Below the pieces are notes generated by a model, which saw nothing but the letters and a program-made list of their open reading frames with translations, did no database searches and had not been told where the DNA came from. Below are positions 35,063-43,969 of a DNA stretch of 64,000 bases, piece after piece (within the stretch, counting starts at the first letter, position 1; each line of letters opens with the position of its first letter). The stretch is from Bacteroides pyogenes DSM 20611 = JCM 6294. Lineage in GTDB: Bacteria > Bacteroidota > Bacteroidia > Bacteroidales > Bacteroidaceae. Made by a program: the position numbers and the translations under genes. Location of the stretch: contig NZ_ATZH01000012.1 in assembly GCF_000428105.1 (NCBI RefSeq), forward strand, positions 1-64,000. Direction: 5' to 3'.

Positions 35063-36358
35063 TCAGAAATAAAAGAAACAAAGCAGCAGCAGGTTCGCGC
35101 CTATCACCGTGCCGAATCCGCCAAGAATCCAAGGACGCAACTTGCTCCCTTTGCCGGCGAAGAACAAAGCATAGAACATATTCACCAACATGTTACTGAC
35201 AATGGCCTGCATGCTGCAAGCCGCAATAATCAGAATCGTCACGCCGCCGGTACCTTGCAGCAAATTCAGGATAAACGGAGTAATATCGCTGAATCCGGAA
35301 ATGAACGAAAGGAGCTGCAATCCTCCCGTGCCCGCATACACCAGCGTATAATGGGTAAGGACGGTAAAGACTACAAAAAGTACGGAGAAGATCAACGCCA
35401 CTTTAAATTCCAAGGGGTTGCTGGTGTCTTCCTCTTCTTCATCGCTCACGCCGGCAAATTCTCCGTTCTGTCGCCGCGAATGGATGAACCATGCCGTCGA
35501 AGCGGCTATTGCCGACATGATGAGAAGATAAGGATAAATGACGAGAAAAGCCTCCCGATTGAAAATCAATATGAGAATCAGGAAACGCAGGAACATCATA
35601 CTGATAGCCAGCAGCATCGCTGCAACGTATTCGGTCGCTTTTTGCCCGGAAGCATTCCGGCTCCTGCGCGCCAGCACGGAGATAGTGGCGGTGCTGCTGT
35701 ACAGTCCGCCCAGAATACCCACGACAAGCACTCCCGATTCGCGGAACACATATCGCTTAAGCAAATAGGAAAGGTAGGAAATGCCCGAAACCACCACCGT
35801 TGCCAGCCAGATGGAATAGGGAGTGAGGCGTATGCCCGGAATGATATCGGTATGCGGAAGCATGGGCAAAATAATGCCGCTGATGGCAAGGAACTTTGCC
35901 AGCGTAATCATTTCGTCGCTTTTCATCCGCTGGGCAAGCTCGGTAAAGGTATGCTTCAGCTCGGTGAGCAAAAGAACGGTGACCACTATCAGCACATAGA
36001 ACCACGAGGGCTGGGTGGCTACGATGGGAGCGATGCAGTAAGTGATGAGGGCGATAATGATGGTAGTGACCCCGAAAACGTTGAATTTCGACTGTTTGAC
36101 GTAATAGTTCATCCCCAGCAGCATGCCCAGCACGGCGCCTCCGCCCATAAAGAGCCTGAGTCCCGAAGGGTCAAGTATATAGAGCAGATAACCGAGGATG
36201 CCGATGAAAGTAAATGTACGGTCGGTTCCGAAGAGCGTCGTTTCCCCTTCGCGCTTAAGGCTGATGCGCCGCTGGGAAAGCCCGATAAGAAGAGAAAAGA
36301 GGGTTACCAACACGAAAGTGACGAACTCCTGAGGCAAAAAGTCGTATAGCTTCTCCAT
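35063..36358 (-). CDS. MgtC/SapB and DUF4010 integral membrane protein
   Basis: A 431-residue protein with about 11-13 predicted membrane segments. The N-terminal third resembles MgtC/SapB (FSLLIGLSQRRISLKREGE, GTDRTFTFIGILGYLLY, GMLLGMNYY); the C-terminal part matches DUF4010 (SGISYLSYLLKRYV, VGILGGLYSSTATISVLARR). MgtC-like proteins modulate magnesium or phosphate homeostasis and acid or phage stress responses; the two-domain form has no assigned transport activity. A TATATTTG -7 box lies just upstream, inside the end of the preceding gene, so it may be transcribed independently. Confidence 0.88.
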   Translation of the reverse strand: MEKLYDFLPQEFVTFVLVTLFSLLIGLSQRRISLKREGETTLFGTDRTFTFIGILGYLLYILDPSGLRLFMGGGAVLGMLLGMNYYVKQSKFNVFGVTTIIIALITYCIAPIVATQPSWFYVLIVVTVLLLTELKHTFTELAQRMKSDEMITLAKFLAISGIILPMLPHTDIIPGIRLTPYSIWLATVVVSGISYLSYLLKRYVFRESGVLVVGILGGLYSSTATISVLARRSRNASGQKATEYVAAMLLAISMMFLRFLILILIFNREAFLVIYPYLLIMSAIAASTAWFIHSRRQNGEFAGVSDEEEEDTSNPLEFKVALIFSVLFVVFTVLTHYTLVYAGTGGLQLLSFISGFSDITPFILNLLQGTGGVTILIIAACSMQAIVSNMLVNMFYALFFAGKGSKLRPWILGGFGTVIGANLLLLCFFYF

Positions 36359-36383
36359 ACCATCTCGTTTTTAAGTACGGAGA

Positions 36384-36391
36384 CAAATATA
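36384..36391 (-). promoter_or_regulatory. -7 box upstream of the MgtC/DUF4010 gene
   Basis: Minus-strand TATATTTG lies 25 bp before the ATG. No good -33 element is seen at the expected distance, so only the -7 element is supported. Confidence 0.4.
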
Positions 36392-36409
36392 GGATTTATT
36401 TGATAATAA

Positions 36410-36877
36410 TCACCAACTTCTGTACGGATTCTTCATGAGCTGCGAGTTGTAGTAGCGTATGTCTCCGGTCACCTCTTCGCCGATAAAGGCAGGCTTTACA
36501 AACGCTTCTTCTTCCGATCCGAGTTCGACCTCCGCAAGAATCAGCCCTTCGTTGTCGCCATGAAACTCGTCGACTTCGAAAACGTGACGCCCGCTACGCA
36601 CCAGATAGCGTGTCTTGTCGATCATGCCCGCTTCGCAAAGCTTCATCAGCTCGACAGCCTCGGACAAAGGCAATTCTTTCTCCCACTCGTAACGGCTGGC
36701 GCCCGAAGCGTTGGAAGCTCCTTTGATGGTGAGATAACCCTTCCCTTCTCGGATACGAACGCGCACCGTGCGGCCGGAGGAGGCGCAGATATACCCTTGC
36801 GTAATCCTGTCGTGAGCGAAAGCCTGCGACTTGAACTCACCGGAAACCAAAAACTTACGTTCTATTTCTTGTGCCAT
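36410..36877 (-). CDS. CYTH domain protein (triphosphate tunnel enzyme)
   Basis: A 155-residue single-domain CYTH protein. The hallmark ExExK is present as EIERK at residues 3-7, with paired charged strands forming the tunnel (VRVRIREGKGYLTIKG, RYEWEKELP, TRYLVRSGRHVFEVDEFHG, LILAEVELGSEEE). Family members hydrolyse tripolyphosphate, thiamine triphosphate or nucleoside triphosphates, or cyclise ATP; in bacteria such short forms are most often tripolyphosphatases. In-frame Met codons upstream (36889, 36928) give an unlikely leader; the ATG at 36877 gives the usual MxxEIERKFL start. The small membrane protein gene lies 86 bp upstream on the same strand. Confidence 0.9.
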   Translation of the reverse strand: MAQEIERKFLVSGEFKSQAFAHDRITQGYICASSGRTVRVRIREGKGYLTIKGASNASGASRYEWEKELPLSEAVELMKLCEAGMIDKTRYLVRSGRHVFEVDEFHGDNEGLILAEVELGSEEEAFVKPAFIGEEVTGDIRYYNSQLMKNPYRSW

Positions 36878-36963
36878 AACGGTATGCATAGAAGCAAAAA
36901 CAACAGAGGATATGGATGCCTGCCGCAAATGCGCACAATCCTTCCATATCCCCTGTAGCTGTT

Positions 36964-37098
36964 TTATCCGAGGAAGGAGAACGATATCATCAGAAGCAAT
37001 GCCAGAATAAGCAATGCGATAAAAATTATTTTCATCACTTTCCGCGCCTGTTCTTCTTCCTTCTTGCTGCGTGCTCTTTTCTTTTTGCTTTTACCCAT
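36964..37098 (-). CDS. 44-residue membrane protein, uncharacterised
   Basis: A short open frame: a strongly basic N-terminus (MGKSKKKRARSKKEEEQAR) followed by one hydrophobic helix (about 23-42, MKIIFIALLILALLLMISFS) and a Gly end. Composition, codon use and lack of interruption support a real gene, and similar tiny basic/one-helix proteins are common in Bacteroides. The positive end should remain in the cytoplasm. It is upstream of the CYTH gene and may be co-transcribed. Function unknown. Confidence 0.6.
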   Translation of the reverse strand: MGKSKKKRARSKKEEEQARKVMKIIFIALLILALLLMISFSFLG

Positions 37099-37186
37099 AA
37101 TACATCAGCTTTAAAGTTCAACGCTAACAAAGTAAAAACAAATCCATAAACTTTCCAAAAATAACTCCTTCTTTTTTCAAACCTTG

Positions 37187-37524
37187 CTTACAGCTTCAAG
37201 GAATGAGTGAAAGCCGAAGCGAACCCTATCCTACTTCTTTCTTGAAACTCTGTTTACAGACTTAAGAAGTGGGCGAAAGCCGAAGGAAAGGCTATTCCCC
37301 TTTTTTCTTGAAACCCTGCTTACCCCCTCAAGAAGTAGGCGAAAGCCGAAGCGAACCCTATCCTACTTCTTTCTTGAAACTCTGCTTACAGACTTAAGAA
37401 GTGGGCGAAAGCCAAAGCAAACCCTATCCTACTTCTTTCTTTAAAACTCTGCTTACAGACTCAAGAAGTAGGCGAAAGCCGAAGCGAAGCCCATCCTACT
37501 TCTTTCTTGAAACTCTGCTTACAG
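37187..37524. repeat. 66-bp tandem repeat array, hairpin in each unit
   Basis: Five units of 66-67 bp (anchor CTTACAG starts at 37187, 37253, 37319, 37385, 37452 and 37518). The best units hold AAGAAGTAGG, a GGC-GAAA-GCC mini-hairpin, and CCTACTTCTT, giving a 10-bp stem; in other units GTGGG opposite CCTAC keeps pairing by G-U. It lies just downstream of prfB on the prfB transcript and may act as terminator or RNA stabiliser. The DNA between 37099 and 37586 has no gene. Confidence 0.88.
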
Positions 37525-37586
37525 CCCGTCAGGCAGTTCGTTATGATTACGAGCATGCAAGCTGCGAAAGCATCGGGCGAAAAGCG

Positions 37587-38691
37587 TTATTCGGAACTCA
37601 TCAGGTAAGCTTTGATAAAGTCGTCGATCTTGCCATCCATCACTCCGTTCACATCCGAAGTCTGATGATTGGTGCGGTGATCCTTCACCCGGCGGTCGTC
37701 GAACACGTAGCTCCGTATCTGAGATCCCCACTCGATCTTCTTCTTTCCCGCCTCTACCTTTGCCTGCTCCGCCATGCGGTGTTGCAGCTCCTTATCGTAC
37801 AAGATGGAGCGGAGCTGGCGCATGGCGTTCTCGCGGTTCTTCGGCTGGTCGCGCGTCTCGGTATTTTCAATCAGGATTTCTTCTTCCTCCCCGGTGTACG
37901 GGTCTTTGTATTGATAGCGCAGACGAACGCCCGACTCCACCTTGTTCACGTTCTGTCCGCCGGCTCCGCCGCTTCGGAACGTGTCCCACGAAATACGTGC
38001 AGGCTCGATGCTCACCTCAATGCTGTCGTCTACCAACGGGGTGACGAATACCGAAGCGAACGAAGTCATACGCTTTCCCTGCGCGTTGTACGGAGAGACA
38101 CGCACCAGCCGGTGCACCCCGTTCTCCCCTTTCAGGTAGCCGTAGGCGAAATCTCCCTCGATGTTGATGGTACAGGTCTTGATGCCCGCCTCGTCTCCTT
38201 CCTGAAGGTTGGCGATGGTGGCTTTATATCCGTTTGTTTCGGCATAGCGGAGATACATACGCATCAGCATCGACGCCCAGTCCTGACTCTCCGTGCCTCC
38301 GGCTCCGGAATTGATCTTCAGCACACAGTCCATCTGGTCGGCCTCTTCGCGGAGCATATTCTTGAGTTCCAACGCTTCCACTGCCGCGCTCGCCTTCGCA
38401 TAAGCGGCATCCACTTCATCCTCCGTCACCAACTCCTCCTTACAGAAATCGAAAGCCAGAGCCAGTTCGTCGGCCAGTGTACGCACTTCGTTGTAACCGT
38501 CTATCCATTTTTGCAGGTCTTTCACCAGCTTCATCTGGGCTTCGGCTTTCTTCTGGTCGTCCCAAAAGCCGGGAGCTTGCGTCCTCAATTGTTCTTCTTC
38601 GACTTGAATTTTCTTCCCGTCGATGTCAAAGATACCTCCTCAGCGCATCCGTGCGCTCTTTCACGTCTTTAAGTTGCTCGATAGTGATCAT
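37587..38691 (-). CDS. prfB: peptide chain release factor 2, programmed +1 frameshift
   Basis: RF2 releases the finished chain at UGA and UAA codons. The coding sequence starts at ATG 38691, reads 22 codons (MITIEQLKDVKERTDALRRY...), meets an in-frame TGA at 38628-38626, and continues in the +1 frame to give about 367 residues. Domain 3 carries GGQ (SGGAGGQNVNKVESGVRL). The stop-recognition tripeptide is SPY (RVSPYNAQGKR) where E. coli has SPF. The 1105-nt length confirms the +1 shift. A simple gene call would miss the first 35 or so residues. The 66-bp hairpin array lies immediately downstream. Confidence 0.97.
38626..38640 (-). promoter_or_regulatory. RF2 autoregulatory frameshift site
   Basis: Minus strand: AGGAGG (38640-38635), TAT, then CTT TGA C. 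This is the classical prfB frameshift signal: an internal Shine-Dalgarno sequence three bases before the CUU slip codon, followed by UGA-C. When RF2 is scarce the ribosome shifts +1 and makes RF2. Confidence 0.95.
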
Positions 38692-38741
38692 TGTATATCA
38701 TTTTTTTTTGATTTGCCGGGCAAAGATAAGGAAAAATCCGC

Positions 38742-38749
38742 TACCTTTG
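38742..38749 (+). promoter_or_regulatory. -7 box of the M16 peptidase gene
   Basis: TACCTTTG, a perfect TAnnTTTG, lies 29 bp before the ATG. The nearest TTTG (38712-38715) is at 26 bp, longer than the usual 19-22, so the -33 element is uncertain. Confidence 0.5.
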
Positions 38750-38777
38750 TTTCTGTTACCTAAATGTTATCGCTATT

Positions 38778-41696
38778 ATGAATAAACTTTTCAAACAATC
38801 ATGCCTGTCGCTTTTTCTTTTGTTAGCAGCGGGCGCATGTACTTCATCGGGAAAGTACGACTATGAAACAGTTCCCAACGATCCGCTGAAAGCCCGCATC
38901 TACACGCTGGACAACGGATTGAAAGTTTATCTGACGGTAAACAAAGAAACTCCCCGTATTCAAACCTATATCGCCGTACGGGTAGGAGGAAAGAACGACC
39001 CCGCCGAAACCACCGGACTTGCCCACTACTTCGAGCACCTGATGTTTAAAGGAACCCGGCAGTTCGGCACGCAGAACTATGAAGCCGAAGAACCGCTGCT
39101 CGACGAGATAGAACGGCAGTTCGAGATTTACCGCAAAACGAAAGACGAGGCGGAGCGCAAAGCCATATACCGCGTCATCGACAGTCTTTCGTACGAAGCT
39201 TCGAAGTATGCCATTCCCAACGAGTACGACAAGCTGATGACCGCCATCGGATCTACCGGAACGAATGCCTACACGTGGTACGACCAGACCGTGTATCAGG
39301 AAGACATTCCGTCGAACCAAGTAGAAAACTGGGCGAAAATTCAGGCCGACCGCTTCGGGAACAACGTGATACGCGGATTCCATACCGAACTGGAAACCGT
39401 GTATGAAGAGAAAAACATGTCGCTCACGCGAGACATGAGCAAGGTACAGGAAGCAATCTTCTCCTCGCTTTTCCCCAAGCACCCCTACGGCACGCAAACC
39501 GTACTGGGCACGCAGGACGACTTGAAGAACCCCTCGATTACGAACATCAAGAACTATTACAAACAATGGTACGTGCCCAACAACATGGCAATCTGCATGT
39601 CGGGCGATCTGGACCCGGAAGCTACCATCGCCATTATCGACAAGTATTTCGGGGAGATGAAGCCGAACCCCGAACTGCCCGTGCTCAACCTTCCTAAAGA
39701 GGAGTCCATCAACGAGCCTGTGGTTCGGGAGGTGATGGGACCGGATGCCGAAATGGTGTCGTTGGCATGGAGATTCCCCGGAGTTTCCGATAAAGAGTAC
39801 GAGACCATGCAGGTCATCTCACGTGTTTTGTACAACGGGAAAGCAGGGCTCATCGACCTGGACCTGAACCAGCAGCAAAAAGTGCTGACCGGATACGGAT
39901 ACTTAATGGGGCTGAGCGATTACTCCGCGCTGATTCTGGGCGGAAGGCCCAAACAAGGGCAGACGCTGGAAGAGGTCAGAGACCTGATGCTGAAAGAGAT
40001 AGAGAAACTGCGCATGGGAGATTTCGACGAAAAAATGTTGGAGGCCAACATCAACAACCTGAAGCTGTATGAACTGCAAAGAATGGAGAACAACGACGGT
40101 CGGGCCGACATGTTCGTCAGATCGTTCATCAACGGGACTTCGTGGAGCGACGAAGTGACAGCCCTCGACCGCATGGCTAAACTGACCAAAACGGATATCG
40201 TCGATTTTGCCGGCAAATATCTCAAAGACACCAACTATGCCGTGGTATACAAAAAGCAGGGAAAAGACCCGAACGAGAAAAAGATGTCCAAGCCCGAAAT
40301 CACTCCGATCGTAGCCAATCGAGACACGGCAAGCGCTTTCCTGAAAGAGATACAAGAAAGCAAAGCGAAACCTATCGAACCCGTATTCCTCGACTTCGAG
40401 AAAGACATGGACCGCCTGAAGGCGAAATCGGACATTCAGGTGCTTTACAAACAGAATACGGTGAACGACCTCTTCCGGCTCATCTATGTATTCGACATGG
40501 GCAACAATCACGACAAAGCGTTGGGAACGGCCTTCGATTATCTGGAATATCTGGGAACTTCCGAACTCACCGCCGAACAAGTGAAGAGCGAGTTCTACCG
40601 GCTTGCCTGCAACTTCTCGGTAATGCCGGGCAACGAACGCACCTATGTCATGCTGTCGGGGCTTAATGAGAACATGCCGGCTGCCATGAAGCTGTTCGAA
40701 GCACTGCTGGCGGACGCACAAGTGAACAAAGAAGCCTACAACAATCTGGCGGCGGATATTCTGAAAGCACGGACCGACGCTAAGCTGAACCAACGGCAGA
40801 ACTTCACGCGCCTGATGAATTATGCCCAATACGGACCGCAGTCCCCCTCCACTCACATGCTATCAAAAGAAGAATTGGAGAAGATGGATCCTCAGGAACT
40901 GGTCGACCGCATTCACAGGCAGAACAGTTACAAGCACCGTATCTTATACTACGGGCCGAGCAGCAAAAAAGACCTGCTGAGCACCATCGACCAGTATCAC
41001 CGCGTGCCGGAAACGCTCCTCGACATACCGCAGGGCAACGAATTCCCGTATCTCGCCACTCCGGAGACGAAGATACTGATCGCTCCCTACGAGGCGAAGC
41101 AGATTTACATGGCGCAAGTATCGAATATGGAAAAGAAGTTCGAACCGGAATTCGAACCCTCGCGCGAGCTCTACAACGAGTATTTCGGCGGCGGAATGAA
41201 CTCCATCGTATTTCAGGAAATGCGCGAAACGCGTAGCCTGGCATATTCGGCATGGGCTTGGCTGAACCAGCCCAGATACCTGAAGTATCCTTATACGATA
41301 TATACGCAGATCGCTACGCAGAACGACAAGATGATGGATGCAATCCGTACGTTCAACGAGATAATGAACCAAATGCCCGAATCGGAGACAGCTTTCAAAC
41401 TGGCTAAAGACGGGCTGATAAACCGCTTGCGCACAGACCGCATCATCAAAATGGACATTATCTGGAGCTACATCCACGCACAAGACCTCGGCATGGATAA
41501 GGACAGCCGCATCAAACTGTACAACGATGTACAGAAAATGACTTTGAAAGACGTTGTGGAGTTTCAGAAGCAATGGGTGAAAGGACGTAACTATGTCTAC
41601 TGCATCTTGGGCGACAAGAAAGAGCTGGATATGGAAAAACTGAAGGAAGTAGGCCCCGTGGAAGAGCTTACTCAGGAGCAAATATTCGGATACTAA
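38778..41696 (+). CDS. M16 family zinc metallopeptidase, lipoprotein
   Basis: A 972-residue two-lobed M16 (pitrilysin-type) peptidase, exported as a lipoprotein (LLLAAGAC, Cys21). The first lobe has the inverted zinc motif HYFEH (His83, Glu86, His87) with the downstream Glu in ELETVYEEKNMS; the second lobe (about 520-960) is the inactive half, with the typical R/Y motif near YNEYFGGGMNSIVFQEMRETRSLAYSAW. Such proteins degrade peptides in the periplasm or at the cell surface. It is divergent from prfB and followed by two hairpins before the convergent acyl-CoA synthetase gene. Confidence 0.93.
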   Translation: MNKLFKQSCLSLFLLLAAGACTSSGKYDYETVPNDPLKARIYTLDNGLKVYLTVNKETPRIQTYIAVRVGGKNDPAETTGLAHYFEHLMFKGTRQFGTQNYEAEEPLLDEIERQFEIYRKTKDEAERKAIYRVIDSLSYEASKYAIPNEYDKLMTAIGSTGTNAYTWYDQTVYQEDIPSNQVENWAKIQADRFGNNVIRGFHTELETVYEEKNMSLTRDMSKVQEAIFSSLFPKHPYGTQTVLGTQDDLKNPSITNIKNYYKQWYVPNNMAICMSGDLDPEATIAIIDKYFGEMKPNPELPVLNLPKEESINEPVVREVMGPDAEMVSLAWRFPGVSDKEYETMQVISRVLYNGKAGLIDLDLNQQQKVLTGYGYLMGLSDYSALILGGRPKQGQTLEEVRDLMLKEIEKLRMGDFDEKMLEANINNLKLYELQRMENNDGRADMFVRSFINGTSWSDEVTALDRMAKLTKTDIVDFAGKYLKDTNYAVVYKKQGKDPNEKKMSKPEITPIVANRDTASAFLKEIQESKAKPIEPVFLDFEKDMDRLKAKSDIQVLYKQNTVNDLFRLIYVFDMGNNHDKALGTAFDYLEYLGTSELTAEQVKSEFYRLACNFSVMPGNERTYVMLSGLNENMPAAMKLFEALLADAQVNKEAYNNLAADILKARTDAKLNQRQNFTRLMNYAQYGPQSPSTHMLSKEELEKMDPQELVDRIHRQNSYKHRILYYGPSSKKDLLSTIDQYHRVPETLLDIPQGNEFPYLATPETKILIAPYEAKQIYMAQVSNMEKKFEPEFEPSRELYNEYFGGGMNSIVFQEMRETRSLAYSAWAWLNQPRYLKYPYTIYTQIATQNDKMMDAIRTFNEIMNQMPESETAFKLAKDGLINRLRTDRIIKMDIIWSYIHAQDLGMDKDSRIKLYNDVQKMTLKDVVEFQKQWVKGRNYVYCILGDKKELDMEKLKEVGPVEELTQEQIFGY

Positions 41697-41715
41697 CCGA
41701 GAAGGCAACCGCAAA

Positions 41716-41783
41716 CCGGGGTCTCCGCAAAGCCATGGCTGCAAAACGTTTCGTTTGTACGCCGGGCATTGCGGAGACCCCGG
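41716..41783. terminator. 15-bp stem hairpin after the M16 gene
   Basis: CCGGGGTCTCCGCAA (41716-41730) pairs perfectly with TTGCGGAGACCCCGG (41769-41783), loop 38 nt. No U-tract follows on the plus strand, so it may act with the next hairpin. Confidence 0.5.
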
Positions 41784-41887
41784 CGCGTTATCGGCCTCCG
41801 GCGAAGCAGCAGGCGGCGGAGCGATGAAGGGCGATTGCCTGCTATCGGTTGCCGCCACACCGAACAGAAAGCAATCACAGGACATAA

Positions 41888-41975
41888 AAACAGAAGCTCT
41901 GCCGGAAAACGACAGAGCTTCTGTTTAAGCCAAACGGAGCCTCCGGCGGAACAAAACAGAGCCTCTGACGAAACT
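41888..41975. terminator. terminator hairpin inside 22-bp repeat family locus 2
   Basis: AAACAGAAGCTCTG (41888-41901) pairs with CAGAGCTTCTGTTT (41913-41926), an 11-nt loop, ending in TTT on both strands. Related GCTCTG/GCTTCTG/GCCTCC/GCCTCTG motifs start at 41896, 41917, 41939 and 41961, a 21-22 bp period matching the arrays near 22.6 and 54.4 kb. It ends both convergent genes. Confidence 0.7.
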
Positions 41976-42054
41976 GAGGATTATTCCGAAAATCCGCAGT
42001 CAATACGTTCATGCGCAAAGGCTCCGCGTCTCACGGATGTACCGCCCGCACCAG

Positions 42055-43866
42055 CTACTCCTCATACATCTTGTCGATAATGTCCTTATAGTTTTCGGCA
42101 ATCACGGCGCGTTTCAACTTCAATGTATTCGTAAGCTCTCCGCGCTCCATGCTGAAAGGCTCGGGAAGGAGCGTAAACCGCTTGATCTGCTCGTAATGGG
42201 CAAACTGCTGCTGCAACGTGTCGATACGCATGTTATACAACTTCTGAATGGAAGGATGCCGCAAAAGCTCTTCCATGTCTTTATACTCGATACCTTCTTC
42301 TTTCGCATACGCCTTGAGCAAGCCGTATACGGGAACAATGAGCGCGGAAACGAACTTGCGCTGGTCGGCGATAAGAGCTATCTGGTCGATGTAGCGGTCT
42401 ATCACGAGTTTGGTTTCGAGCACCTGCGGAGCGATGTACTTTCCGTTCGATGTCTTGAAAAGGTCTTTGATGCGTTCCGTCAGGAAGAGCTCTCCGTTCT
42501 TGATATACCCGGCGTCGCCCGTATGGAACCATCCGTCGGCGTCGATGGCCTTAGCCGTCACGTCGGGCTTTTTGTAATACCCTTTGGTGATACTCTTGCC
42601 GCGCAGCAGGATCTCATTATCCTTGCCTATCTTCACTTCCAGACCGGGCAGGGGAACGCCCACCGAGCCGATTTCGTAACCTACGGGGAGCGTGCACGAA
42701 ACGGTGGCGGCAGATTCCGTCAGCCCGTAGCCGACAATCATGTTGATTCCTACCGAGCGGACGAACTCATTGATCTCATCGGGCACTGCCGCACCGGCTG
42801 TAGGAAAGAAGTTCCCGTTTTCGATACCGATGGTTTTCTTCAGCAACGAGTAGATGGTCTTTTCGTAAAACTTATATTTCAGCTGGTTCATCACGGGCGG
42901 TGTCTTTCCGAAACGAAGATACTCCAGATTGTGCACCCTGCCCACTTTGAGGGCATCGAGCATCAGCGCCTTCTTCAATCCCGTAGTTTCCCGTATTTTC
43001 TCCTGCACGCCGTCGTAAACCTTTTCCCAGAAGCGAGGTACACCGCACATCACAGTGGGGCGGATTTCTTTAATGGTGGTTTGAATATCCGTCGGCCGCA
43101 GATTGATGCATATCTGCACTCCTTTGTGGATGCAGAGGTAGCACCATGCTTTCTCGAAGACGTGCGTCAGAGGCAGGAAGTTCATCGACACATCCTTGTC
43201 GGACATCGTAGTCAGGCGTTCGTCATGGGAGCGAAACTGCTCGAGATAGCACGAGTGATGCAGCATCACCCCTTTAGGCTCTCCGGTAGTGCCCGATGTA
43301 TAGAGGATATTCGCAAGGTCGTCGTACGAAGCCCTCGACGTACGGTCTTCTACCGTGATATTGTGAGGAAGACCTTCGCCCATCGCCATGAATTCATCGA
43401 AGTAGAGCGACGAAACGTCGCGCGGATCTTTCACAACCGAGCGGTCGAAAATAATCAGCTGCTTCAACGACGGGCAAACGCCGAATATGCTGAAAGCAGC
43501 GTCGTACTGGAACTGCTCGCCCACAAAAAGGAAGCGGATGTGCGCGTCGTTGATCATATATTGCGCCTGAGCCGGAGAACTTGTGGCGTAAAAGGGAATC
43601 GTTACGGCACGGTTGGCGAATGCGGCAAAATCGACATAAAACCACTCGGGCTTGTTCTGTGAGAAGATACCGATATTCTCTTCTTCTTCCATTCCCATCG
43701 CCACCATCGCGTTGGCGGCTTTCCGTACGGTTTTGGAAAACAGATTCCACGAAACGGGAATCCATTGCGCTGTCTCGTAGTCGCGGTATTTCAAAGCTAC
43801 CTTTTCGCCATACTTTTCGGCGCGACGATGAACCAAGACAGATAAATGATGATAAGTCATATTCAT
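42055..43866 (-). CDS. long-chain acyl-CoA synthetase (AMP-dependent ligase)
   Basis: A 603-residue ANL-superfamily ligase. Adenylation motif ILYTSGTTGEPKGVMLHH (about residues 180-197), GYGLTESAATVSC (A5-type), the GDAGYIKNGELFLTERIKDLFKTSNGKYIAP segment in the hinge region (A8), and a large N-terminal domain typical of FadD/long-chain enzymes. It activates fatty acids to acyl-CoA at the membrane, probably for lipid remodelling or uptake. A Met two codons later (43860) is an equally good start. Its promoter region is divergent from the ArgE-type gene. Confidence 0.92.
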   Translation of the reverse strand: MNMTYHHLSVLVHRRAEKYGEKVALKYRDYETAQWIPVSWNLFSKTVRKAANAMVAMGMEEEENIGIFSQNKPEWFYVDFAAFANRAVTIPFYATSSPAQAQYMINDAHIRFLFVGEQFQYDAAFSIFGVCPSLKQLIIFDRSVVKDPRDVSSLYFDEFMAMGEGLPHNITVEDRTSRASYDDLANILYTSGTTGEPKGVMLHHSCYLEQFRSHDERLTTMSDKDVSMNFLPLTHVFEKAWCYLCIHKGVQICINLRPTDIQTTIKEIRPTVMCGVPRFWEKVYDGVQEKIRETTGLKKALMLDALKVGRVHNLEYLRFGKTPPVMNQLKYKFYEKTIYSLLKKTIGIENGNFFPTAGAAVPDEINEFVRSVGINMIVGYGLTESAATVSCTLPVGYEIGSVGVPLPGLEVKIGKDNEILLRGKSITKGYYKKPDVTAKAIDADGWFHTGDAGYIKNGELFLTERIKDLFKTSNGKYIAPQVLETKLVIDRYIDQIALIADQRKFVSALIVPVYGLLKAYAKEEGIEYKDMEELLRHPSIQKLYNMRIDTLQQQFAHYEQIKRFTLLPEPFSMERGELTNTLKLKRAVIAENYKDIIDKMYEE

Positions 43867-43883
43867 TCTATTTAAATATGGCG

Positions 43884-43891
43884 CAAAGGTA
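43884..43891 (-). promoter_or_regulatory. -7 box of the acyl-CoA synthetase gene
   Basis: Minus-strand TACCTTTG lies 18 bp before the ATG; a -33 TTTG at normal spacing is not clear (nearest at 24 bp). Confidence 0.45.
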
Positions 43892-43900
43892 TTAGTTTTA

Positions 43901-43932
43901 TTTCAAACTATTGCTCAAAAGAACTATCTTTG
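43901..43932 (+). promoter_or_regulatory. promoter of the ArgE-type gene
   Basis: TTTC (43901-43904, one mismatch) and TATCTTTG (43925-43932) with a 20-bp spacer, 38 bp before the ATG. Confidence 0.5.
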
Positions 43933-43969
43933 TGCAAATATTAAAATGAATCTAAAGTAAACCGACCGA

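Noticed and set aside
37587..38588. prfB as a shorter gene starting near 38588
   Set aside because: That start is a TTG and drops the N-terminal region; the in-frame TGA with the AGGAGG-TAT-CTT-TGA-C context shows that the gene starts at 38691 with a +1 frameshift.
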